Below are positions 58,264-64,000 of a stretch of DNA of 64,000 bases, piece by piece. The DNA lies in contig NZ_FORP01000009.1 in the NCBI RefSeq assembly GCF_900114035.1, positions 62,001 to 126,000 on the forward strand. Direction: 5' to 3'. Position 1 is the stretch's first letter. Each line of letters opens with the position of its first letter. The notes below the pieces were generated by a model. It was not told the origin of the DNA. It did not search any database and saw nothing but the letters and a program-made list of their open reading frames with translations. Made by a program: the position numbers and the translations under genes. The DNA is from Amycolatopsis sacchari. GTDB taxonomy: Bacteria; Actinomycetota; Actinomycetes; Mycobacteriales; Pseudonocardiaceae.

Positions 58264-59697
58264 GTGACTACTGACCAGCGCACCTCCGGCGCACCCCCCT
58301 CGCTCACCCTGCCGCTGCGCACCGCATGGCTCGTCCTCGTCGTCGTGTTCCTCGCCGACCTCATGGACCTCGTCGACTCCAGCATCGCCAACCTCGCGGG
58401 CCCCTCCATCCGCGCCGACCTCGGCGGCGGCCAGGTCACCGTGCAGTGGGTGCTGTCCGCCTACACCGCCGCCTTCGCACTCGGCCTCGTCACCTCGGGA
58501 CGGCTCGGGGACCTGCTCGGCCGGCGGCGGCTGTTCCTGCTCGGCATGACCGGCTTCACGCTGACCTCGCTGGCGTGCGGCCTCGCTCCCGACGCCGTGT
58601 TCCTGATCGTCGCCCGCACGCTCCAGGGCCTGTTCGGATCGGTCATGATCCCGCAGGGGCTGGCCCTGATGAAGGTCGTGTTCCCGCCCCAGCACCTGCG
58701 CAGGGCGCTGATGCCGATCGGCCCGCTGATGGGCGTGGCGACCGTGGCAGGCCCGGTGCTGGCGGGCTGGCTGCTCCACCTCGACCTGTTCGGCAGCCAG
58801 TGGCGCGCCATCTTCCTGATCAACGTCCCGGTCGGCGTGCTCGCCGCCGCACTCGCGTGGCGCGTGCTGCCCCGGCGTGGCGGCGAGGACCCGTCCGCCC
58901 GCCTCGACCTCACCGGCGTCGGCCTGCTCACCGCCGCCTCGGCCCTGCTCATCGTCCCGCTCATCCAGGGCCGTGAACTCGGCTGGCCCGCGTGGACGTA
59001 CGTGATGATGGGCGCCGCGGTCGTCGTGTTCGCGCTGTTCGTGGTCTCCGAACGGCGCAGCGGCCACCCGGTCATCACGCCGTCGCTGTTCCGCAAGCGC
59101 AGCTTCGTCGTCGGGCTGGCGGTCGTGGCCGGGTTCTACGCCTCGCTGAGCGCGTTCGTCCTGGTCATCAACCTGCTGCTGCAGACGGGCCTGGGCTGGG
59201 ACCCGCTGCGGACGGGTCTTGCGCTGATCCCCTGGGCGCTCGGCACCGCCGTCGCGGTCCTGCTCTCCGGCGCCGTGCTCGCCGAGAAACTGGGCCGCGC
59301 GAGCCTGCACCTGGGGCTGGGCATCGCCGTCGTGGGCCTGCTGGGCCTGTGGTGGTCCACCGCCCACTGGGGCGCCGACGTGACCGTCGCGAAGCTGGCG
59401 CCCGCGTTGCTGCTCACCGGGTTCGGTTCGGGGCTGGTCTTCGTCCCGCTGGTCGACTTCATCCTCGGCGACGCCACCACCGAGGAGGTCGGCACAGGCG
59501 CGGGCCTGCTCAACGCCGTGCAGCAGTTCGCCGGGGCGCTGGGTGTCGCCGCGCTCGGCACGGTGTTCTTCGCCAAGGCGGGGCACTCGTCCTTCGCGGC
59601 CGCCGAACTGGTCTTCGGCATCACCGCCGGCCTGAACGTCCTCACGCTGCTGCTGGTGGGGCTACTGCCCAGGCACGCGCAGCAGACCCACGGCTGA
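58264..59697 (+). CDS. MFS drug exporter, DHA2 (14-TM) family
   Basis: 477 residues with 14 predicted TM helices. DLVDSSIANLAGPSIRADLG is the DHA2 motif D1-like start, SGRLGDLLGRRRLFLLG motif A, and VMIPQGLALMKVVFPP the proline-bearing motif C region. It is a proton-driven exporter of drug-like or endogenous compounds. GTG 58264 (VTTDQRTSG) is chosen because the -10-like TAGAAC ends 7 nt upstream; GTG 58258 in frame is the alternative. Regulated by the divergent TetR through the four-site array. Confidence 0.88.
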   Translation: MTTDQRTSGAPPSLTLPLRTAWLVLVVVFLADLMDLVDSSIANLAGPSIRADLGGGQVTVQWVLSAYTAAFALGLVTSGRLGDLLGRRRLFLLGMTGFTLTSLACGLAPDAVFLIVARTLQGLFGSVMIPQGLALMKVVFPPQHLRRALMPIGPLMGVATVAGPVLAGWLLHLDLFGSQWRAIFLINVPVGVLAAALAWRVLPRRGGEDPSARLDLTGVGLLTAASALLIVPLIQGRELGWPAWTYVMMGAAVVVFALFVVSERRSGHPVITPSLFRKRSFVVGLAVVAGFYASLSAFVLVINLLLQTGLGWDPLRTGLALIPWALGTAVAVLLSGAVLAEKLGRASLHLGLGIAVVGLLGLWWSTAHWGADVTVAKLAPALLLTGFGSGLVFVPLVDFILGDATTEEVGTGAGLLNAVQQFAGALGVAALGTVFFAKAGHSSFAAAELVFGITAGLNVLTLLLVGLLPRHAQQTHG

Positions 59698-59702
59698 GCG
59701 GT

Positions 59703-60377
59703 TCAGCCCGTGCGCTTGCGCTTGGCCGTGGTCTTGCGGCGCGTCGTCTTGGCGGGCGGGGTGGCCCACACGTCGGGGAGGTTCTTGTCGACCAGCGCGG
59801 CCAGCGACTGCAGCGACGCTTCGAGGTCGACCCCCTCGGGGTCGATGAGGGCCTGCAGGTGGATCCCGATCGCGGCCCCGTTGAGCGCGACCGCGGTCGC
59901 CCGCTCCTGCGCCGCGGCGACGTCCGGGTCGGCGCCCTCCGGGCGCTGCGCCCGCAGCCACAGCTCCACGCCGTCGCGACGGTCCCTGAGGAACTCCAGG
60001 TACTGGTCGTGCACCCCGCCGGTGCTGCTCATGGCCTCGGTGAGCACCATGAACATCAGCGCGGAGTTGCCACTGCGCACCCAGGCGGCGTAGTCGGCCA
60101 GCAGCTTGGCCAGCGAGGGCAGGGTCCGGTACTGCTCCGAGCCCATGAACCGGTCGATCGCCCGCATGAGCACGGCCATCAGGAGGCCGTCCTTGTTCTT
60201 GAAGTGCCACGGGATGCTGCCCCGGCTGATCCCGGACCGCTCGGCGATGTCCACGAACGACGTGCGGTCGAAGCCGCGCTCGGCGAACAGCTCCTCCGCC
60301 GCGTCGAGGATGCGCCGGCGACTCTCGTCGCCGATCTCGTCAATGCGGCGCCGCCCTGGAGAACTCACGTGCGTCAT
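59703..60377 (-). CDS. TetR-family regulator with basic C-terminal tail
   Basis: 224 residues. The helix-turn-helix is AAEELFAERGFDRTSFVDIA, ERSGISRGSIPWHFKNKDGL. The C-terminal tail is strongly basic (TTRRKTTAKRKRTG), which is unusual and may add non-specific DNA affinity. It is divergent from an enoyl-CoA hydratase-like gene starting 50 bp away, so fatty-acid or CoA-ester metabolism is the likely theme. The convergent MFS gene ends 6 bp away. Confidence 0.88.
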   Translation of the reverse strand: MTHVSSPGRRRIDEIGDESRRRILDAAEELFAERGFDRTSFVDIAERSGISRGSIPWHFKNKDGLLMAVLMRAIDRFMGSEQYRTLPSLAKLLADYAAWVRSGNSALMFMVLTEAMSSTGGVHDQYLEFLRDRRDGVELWLRAQRPEGADPDVAAAQERATAVALNGAAIGIHLQALIDPEGVDLEASLQSLAALVDKNLPDVWATPPAKTTRRKTTAKRKRTG

Positions 60378-60427
60378 CCTAGGCCGACAACCCCACCGAC
60401 TCTATGCCGGCTGTTATAAAGCAGGAC

Positions 60428-61234
60428 ATGACGACGGTGGAGGCGCAGGGGTCCGGCAGCACGGTCCGGACGGAGGTACGCGACGGCGTGGGGCAGGTGA
60501 CGCTGACCAGACCGGAGCGGCTGAACGCGATCACCCACCGGCTGCTGGCCGAGCTGCGGGACGCCCTGCTCGGCCTCGGCGAGCGGCGCGACGTCGGCGC
60601 GGTGGTGCTTTTCGGTGAGGGGCGGGCGTTCTGCGCGGGGCTCGACCTCGACGCGGGCCTCGCCGACCCGGCGATCGACGACCCGGTCGAGGCGATGCAG
60701 GCGGGCATGGCGGCGGGGGCGGCGGTCACGCTGGCGATGCGCACGATCCCGCAGCCGGTCGTCGCCGCGGTCCAGGGGCACGCCGTCGGAGCGGGGTTCG
60801 CGTTCGCCGCCGCGGCCGACGTCCGCTTCGTCGCCCCCGATGCCCGGTTCTCCGCCCCGTTCCTGCGACTGGGCATGACGGTCGGCGACTTCGGGCTTTC
60901 GTGGCTGCTGCCGCGCATCATCGGGCACGGTCGCGCCTCGCACCTGTTCTACTCGGCGGGCACGCTCGACGCGGAGCAAGCGGTCGCGTGCGGGCTGGCC
61001 GCGGAGGTCGTCGAGGATCCGCTCGCCGCAGCGACGGCGTTCGCCACGGAACTGGCCGCGCAGCCGCCGTACGGGGTGCGGGTGAGCAAGGAACTGCTCG
61101 AAGCCGGCGTGGGCTCGTCCCTGCGCGACCACCTCGAGGCGGAAGCCCGGGCACAGACGATCGGCGCGCTGACCGGATCGGCGCAGGCCGCCATGGCCGC
61201 CGCCCTGGCGGCGACGAAGCGGCGGAAGGGTTGA
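60428..61234 (+). CDS. Enoyl-CoA hydratase/isomerase family protein
   Basis: 268 residues of the crotonase fold. GRAFCAGLDLDAGL and VAAVQGHAVGAGFAFAAAAD carry the oxyanion-hole backbone positions. FLRLGMTVGDFGLSWLLPRI is the region of the catalytic acid, but the usual Glu is not clearly present, so the exact reaction (hydratase, isomerase or other) is open. ATG 60428 is chosen; TATAAA ends 7 nt upstream and covers an alternative ATG at 60404. The divergent TetR regulator is the likely controller. Confidence 0.86.
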   Translation: MTTVEAQGSGSTVRTEVRDGVGQVTLTRPERLNAITHRLLAELRDALLGLGERRDVGAVVLFGEGRAFCAGLDLDAGLADPAIDDPVEAMQAGMAAGAAVTLAMRTIPQPVVAAVQGHAVGAGFAFAAAADVRFVAPDARFSAPFLRLGMTVGDFGLSWLLPRIIGHGRASHLFYSAGTLDAEQAVACGLAAEVVEDPLAAATAFATELAAQPPYGVRVSKELLEAGVGSSLRDHLEAEARAQTIGALTGSAQAAMAAALAATKRRKG

Positions 61235-61390
61235 TCATCCTTTGTAGACGGTGAGCACGTCGCGCACGGACCTCGTCATCATGGTGACCACGCCGGGCGC
61301 CAGCCGGACCCGCATGGTCGCCGGCATCCCGGTCCCAATGGCGCCGCCGACCTTGCCGAGGACCTGGTCGACATCCGGCCCTGGCCTACC
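61235..61390 (-). pseudogene. Truncated coding remnant, unidentified
   Basis: A minus-strand frame with very high third-position GC encodes ~50 residues ending VRLAPGVVTMMTRSVRDVLT then VYKG and a stop at 61235. It has no start codon with a ribosome site at its upstream end, so it looks like the 3' end of a lost gene. I do not recognise the family. It lies head-on to the crotonase gene. Confidence 0.35.
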
Positions 61391-61428
61391 TGACCCCGCC
61401 GCTCGCGTGACAGATGGTGCAACGGTAC

Positions 61429-61442
61429 TGACCGATCGGTCA
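61429..61442. promoter_or_regulatory. Perfect 14-bp palindrome, TetR-type operator
   Basis: TGACCGATCGGTCA is a perfect palindrome 54 bp before the SnoaL-like gene. ACCGATCGGT-centred sites are typical of TetR-family operators. Which regulator binds it is unknown; the TetR gene at 59703 is the nearest candidate. Confidence 0.6.
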
Positions 61443-61496
61443 CCCCAGCGGCCGGGCACCAGGCTCGCGAACGTGGCGCGGGCTAGCGTCGGTGGC

Positions 61497-61886
61497 ATGG
61501 AAAATCCCGTGGTCAAGCGGCTGCTCGACGCCATCAACGCGCACGACCCCGACGCGATCGCCGCCAACTTCGCCGAGGACGTGGACACCTCGCACCCCGC
61601 TCACCCCGCGCGGGCGTTCGTCGGCAGGGAGAACGTCCGGAAGAACTGGGTCATGATCCTCAAGGCGTTCCCGGACATCCACGTCGAGGTCGTCGACTCG
61701 GTCACCGCAGGCGACGACTTCTGGGGCGAGTTCCACTACGTCCGGCCCGGTGCGACCGACATGCGCGGCGTCATCGTGATCACGGTGCGCGGCGACGAGA
61801 TCGTGCGATCCCGCTTCTTCATGGAAGAAGTCGAACAGGCGCCCAGCGAGCACCCGATGCCGAGCGTGCCGGCCACGAGCGGCTGA
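61497..61886 (+). CDS. SnoaL/NTF2-like protein
   Basis: 129 residues of the SnoaL-like polyketide cyclase/NTF2 fold (LLDAINAHDPDAIAANFAED, FVGRENVRKNW, GVIVITVRGDEIVRSRFFME). Such proteins bind small hydrophobic molecules; some are cyclases, hydrolases or isomerases. ATG 61497 is preceded by TAGCGT 7 nt upstream, consistent with a leaderless start, and a TetR-type palindrome lies upstream. The DinB gene converges from 61891. Confidence 0.82.
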   Translation: MENPVVKRLLDAINAHDPDAIAANFAEDVDTSHPAHPARAFVGRENVRKNWVMILKAFPDIHVEVVDSVTAGDDFWGEFHYVRPGATDMRGVIVITVRGDEIVRSRFFMEEVEQAPSEHPMPSVPATSG

Positions 61887-61890
61887 CCGC

Positions 61891-62358
61891 TCACCGCCCC
61901 GTCGAACCGTCGATCCACTCGCGCAGGATGTCGGCGTGGCCGGCGTGGCGGGCGGTCTCCTCGATCAGGTGCGTCAGCGCCCACCGGAGGCCGGGCCCGC
62001 CCCGCCGCACCGGAGCACCGAGATCGGCGCACCCGTCCAGCACCTCGTTCGCCCGCTTGACCGCCGAGCGGTACCGATCGACCACCTCGGCCACGCTGTC
62101 CTCCGGCGCGGCGCGGAACGTCGCCTGCCAGTCGGTCACCTTGTCGCCGAGGAACATCGCCCGCTCGACGAACGTCAGGTGGTTGAGCAGGCCCAGCAGG
62201 TTCGTGCCCGACGGCACCGCCGCCGTCCGGACCTCGGGCTCGGGCGCCCCCTCGACCTTCGCGGCGATCGACGTCCGCAGGTAGTCCAGGAACCCGCGCA
62301 GCACCTCGGCTTCGCTGCTTCCGGTGCGGGGCGGTGGGGTGTCGCGGCGACGAGGCAT
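61891..62358 (-). CDS. DinB-like (DUF664) protein
   Basis: 155 residues of the DinB four-helix bundle. Metal-binding histidines appear in LLNHLTFVERAMFLG and in THLIEETARHAGHADILREW. Many actinobacterial members of this kind are mycothiol-dependent transferases or act as damage-inducible proteins; the role here is open. Its ATG overlaps the stop of the methyltransferase gene by one base (TGATG), so the two are coupled. Confidence 0.85.
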   Translation of the reverse strand: MPRRRDTPPPRTGSSEAEVLRGFLDYLRTSIAAKVEGAPEPEVRTAAVPSGTNLLGLLNHLTFVERAMFLGDKVTDWQATFRAAPEDSVAEVVDRYRSAVKRANEVLDGCADLGAPVRRGGPGLRWALTHLIEETARHAGHADILREWIDGSTGR

Positions 62359-62939
62359 CACGCGGCCCGCCGGATGAGCAGGACGTGATCGGTGACCTCG
62401 GCGGTGGTCCCGTCCGGTCCGGTCGCGATCCGGCGGGGCGCGTCGGCCCGCTCGACCGTCCACACAGGACTTAAATTGAGGTTCGCGGCGATCTCCTGGG
62501 GCGACAGGAAGCGAGCGTTCTGGTCCCAGGACCAAGGTGCGACCGAACCGTGGTCGACGACCAGCAGGTGCCCGCCCGGGCGCAACGCGTGTGCTGCCGC
62601 GCGGAAGACCGTGGTCCGGTCCAGTTCGAACGGCGTGTGCAGGTAGTGGGCGCTGATCAGGTCGAACTCGCCGGGCGGGAAGCCGTCGCCGAGATCGTGC
62701 TGGAACGCGGTGATGCGGGCATCGAGGGCACGGACCTTCGAGACCGCCACGGCCGAGATGTCCACCGCGGTGACCTTCCACCCCCGGTCGGCGAGCCACA
62801 GCGCGTCACCTCCGCCGCCGCAGCCGAGGTCCAGCGCGTCGCCCGGCGGCAGGTCGGCGACGACTTCGGTGAGGCGGACGTTCGGGTTGGTGGCCGCCGG
62901 CAGGGACGCGTGCAGGTCGTCCCAGAACTGGACGTTCAT
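62358..62939 (-). CDS. Class I SAM-dependent methyltransferase
   Basis: 193 residues. ALDLGCGGGGDALWLADRGW and KVTAVDIS are motifs I and II, with HALRPGGHLLVVDHG as motif III. It resembles tellurite-resistance/thiopurine-type small methyltransferases, which act on thiols, metalloids or small molecules. ATG 62939 has GAGGAG 5 nt upstream. It is divergent from an XRE-cupin regulator; an inverted repeat lies between them. It is coupled to the downstream DinB gene. Confidence 0.87.
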   Translation of the reverse strand: MNVQFWDDLHASLPAATNPNVRLTEVVADLPPGDALDLGCGGGGDALWLADRGWKVTAVDISAVAVSKVRALDARITAFQHDLGDGFPPGEFDLISAHYLHTPFELDRTTVFRAAAHALRPGGHLLVVDHGSVAPWSWDQNARFLSPQEIAANLNLSPVWTVERADAPRRIATGPDGTTAEVTDHVLLIRRAA

Positions 62940-63002
62940 GGCTACTCCTCGGGTCGGTGTCGGCCCCAGTCTGTCCAGCCGCCCGCGAATCCGGCACGAG
63001 AT

Positions 63003-63019
63003 CTTGCCGTTCTGGCAAG
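63003..63019. promoter_or_regulatory. Inverted repeat CTTGCC-N5-GGCAAG
   Basis: A perfect 6-bp inverted repeat with a 5-bp centre lies 8 bp before the XRE-cupin start and 63 bp upstream of the divergent methyltransferase. It is well placed as the operator of the XRE-cupin regulator. Confidence 0.55.
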
Positions 63020-63027
63020 CTGGACGC

Positions 63028-63594
63028 GTGAACACGGACGAAGTGCTCGCCTCCGTCGGGCCGCGGCTGCGGGCGCTGCGGCGCCAACGGGGCATCACGC
63101 TCGCCGAACTCGCGCGGATCACCGGCGTCTCCGAGAGCACCTTGTCGCGCCTGGAAAGCGGTCAGCGCCGGGCGACGCTCGAACTGCTGCTGCCGCTGGC
63201 CCACACCTACGGCGTGCCGCTGGACGACCTCGTCGGCGCGCCACCCACCGGCGATCCCCGCATCCACCTCACCCCGATCCACCGGTTCGGGATGACCTTC
63301 GTGCCCCTGTCCCGGCGGCCCGGCGGGGTGCACGCCTTCAAGATGGTCATCCCGTCCTCCCCGGAACCGCTGGAACCGATCCCGCAGACCCACGCCGGGT
63401 TCGAATGGCTGTATGTCCTCAGTGGACACCTGCGGCTGCTCGTCGGCGACCGGGACCTGGTCGTGCCGCCGGGTGAGGCGGCCGAGTTCGACACGTCCTC
63501 GCCGCACTGGCTGGGCAGCGCCGACGGCGGGGCCGTCGAACTCCTCATCCTGTTCGACCCGCAGGGCGTCCGCACCCACATCCCCGGCAGCTGA
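63028..63594 (+). CDS. XRE-family regulator with C-terminal cupin domain
   Basis: 188 residues. The helix-turn-helix is RRQRGITLAELARITGVSES, TLSRLESGQRRATLELLLPL; a cupin sensor domain follows at ~95-180 (HAGFEWLYVLSGHLRLLVGD, VVPPGEAAEFDTSSPHWLG). This build occurs in PuuR-like regulators that bind small polar ligands. GTG 63028 gives the family start. It likely controls the divergent methyltransferase-DinB pair through the CTTGCC inverted repeat. Confidence 0.88.
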   Translation: MNTDEVLASVGPRLRALRRQRGITLAELARITGVSESTLSRLESGQRRATLELLLPLAHTYGVPLDDLVGAPPTGDPRIHLTPIHRFGMTFVPLSRRPGGVHAFKMVIPSSPEPLEPIPQTHAGFEWLYVLSGHLRLLVGDRDLVVPPGEAAEFDTSSPHWLGSADGGAVELLILFDPQGVRTHIPGS

Positions 63595-63691
63595 CCGTCA
63601 GCCAACCGTCAGGTTCGCGGGCACCGGGCCGTCAGGCTCGGGCGGTGTGCTGGAGGGGCATTGGTCCACCGCCCCTTGGGAGTTCACCGTC

Positions 63692-64000
63692 ATGGCCGCA
63701 CTGCTCCACCGGCTCGGTGCCTGGGCGCACCGGCACCGCCGGATCGTCCTGGTCGCCTGGCTGGCCGTCCTCGCCGGCATCGGCGCGCTGTCCGCCACCG
63801 CAGGCGGCTCGTACGAGGACGACTTCTCGATCCCGGGCTCGCGTGCCCAGCAGACGCTGGACACCGTGTCGCACGAGTTCGCCGCCGCTTCGGGCGCCTC
63901 CGCGCAAGTTGTGTTCGTAGCACCCGAAGGACTCGAGGTCGCCGGGCAGAAACCCGTCATCGAACAGACGCTCGCCGCCGCCGCGAAGGCACCGCAGGTC
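63692..64000 (+). CDS. MMPL-family transporter, 5' part (continues beyond window)
   Basis: The first 103 residues of an RND/MMPL-type exporter. LGAWAHRHRRIVLVAWLAVL, AGIGALSATAGGSYEDDFSI and the following PGSRAQQTLDTV make the standard N-terminus: TM1 and the start of the first large extracytoplasmic loop. Actinobacterial MMPL proteins export lipids or small molecules. ATG 63692 has GGGAG about 10 nt upstream. The rest lies outside the window. Confidence 0.85.
   Translation, partial: MAALLHRLGAWAHRHRRIVLVAWLAVLAGIGALSATAGGSYEDDFSIPGSRAQQTLDTVSHEFAAASGASAQVVFVAPEGLEVAGQKPVIEQTLAAAAKAPQV

Noticed and set aside
1..64000. tRNA, rRNA, riboswitch or prophage features
   Set aside because: No cloverleaf, rRNA-like segment, integrase, attachment site or known riboswitch pattern was recognised by eye; a covariance-model search would be needed to exclude small RNAs.

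Overview
The window is about 64 kb of very GC-rich, densely packed chromosome. It has strong third-position GC in its genes, many GTG starts and many genes that look leaderless. The gene set points to a filamentous actinobacterium, most likely Pseudonocardiaceae and Amycolatopsis-like: a conservon (cvnABCD), type VII secretion substrates of the EspG/PPE/EspC kind, LuxR-type ATPase regulators, an AfsR/SARP regulator, MmyB-type regulators and an F420-dependent oxidoreductase. The genus is an inference; the phylum is well supported. No rRNA, tRNA, CRISPR array, complete insertion sequence or prophage was seen.

Layout. 1-3.8 kb: the 3' end of an IlvD/Edd dehydratase, an F420 oxidoreductase, and a partner-switching pair (STAS protein plus a GAF-phosphatase-kinase fusion). 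4-11.3 kb: a parE-parC topoisomerase operon in which both genes carry an intein. The ParC intein has a LAGLIDADG-type endonuclease and the ParE intein an HNH-type one, each at the site known from gyrase inteins. 11.4-20 kb: RluA-type pseudouridine synthase, methyltransferase, CobW GTPase, MFS symporter, an MmyB regulator divergent from an SDR, a second SDR, two decayed genes (LysR and LigD-type polymerase) and an isochorismatase-like protein that has lost its catalytic residues. 20-24.8 kb: a conservon followed by an MHYT membrane protein. 25-29.2 kb: a five-gene type VII substrate island without the secretion machinery.

29.2-43.5 kb: GC-rich minisatellite, two convergent LuxR-type ATPase regulators with a possible 19-residue peptide gene between them, a DUF574-type methyltransferase, small membrane proteins, a universal stress protein, NAD(P)HX dehydratase, histidine phosphatase, a beta-lactamase-fold serine hydrolase, LysR regulator and metallo-hydrolase. 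43.5-50.4 kb: secreted PI-PLC-like protein with an exact 99-bp internal duplication, alpha/beta hydrolase, HD protein, type II NADH dehydrogenase, tautomerase with divergent MmyB regulator, and SDR with divergent HxlR regulator.

50.4-57.4 kb looks like one SARP regulon: cytochrome P450, SARP regulator, ABC exporter and a DUF4097 protein. Both divergent intergenic regions carry three heptamers of the TGACACG type at exact 11-bp spacing. 57.4-64 kb: a TetR/MFS pair with four GAAC-N3-GTTC palindromes between them, a TetR/enoyl-CoA hydratase pair, a SnoaL-like protein behind a perfect TetR-type palindrome, DinB and methyltransferase genes, an XRE-cupin regulator and the start of an MMPL transporter.

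A recurring feature is a -10-like hexamer placed 5-7 nt before a GTG or ATG start with no Shine-Dalgarno sequence, seen at about a dozen genes and even at a pseudogene. It implies widespread leaderless transcripts and was used to choose several starts.
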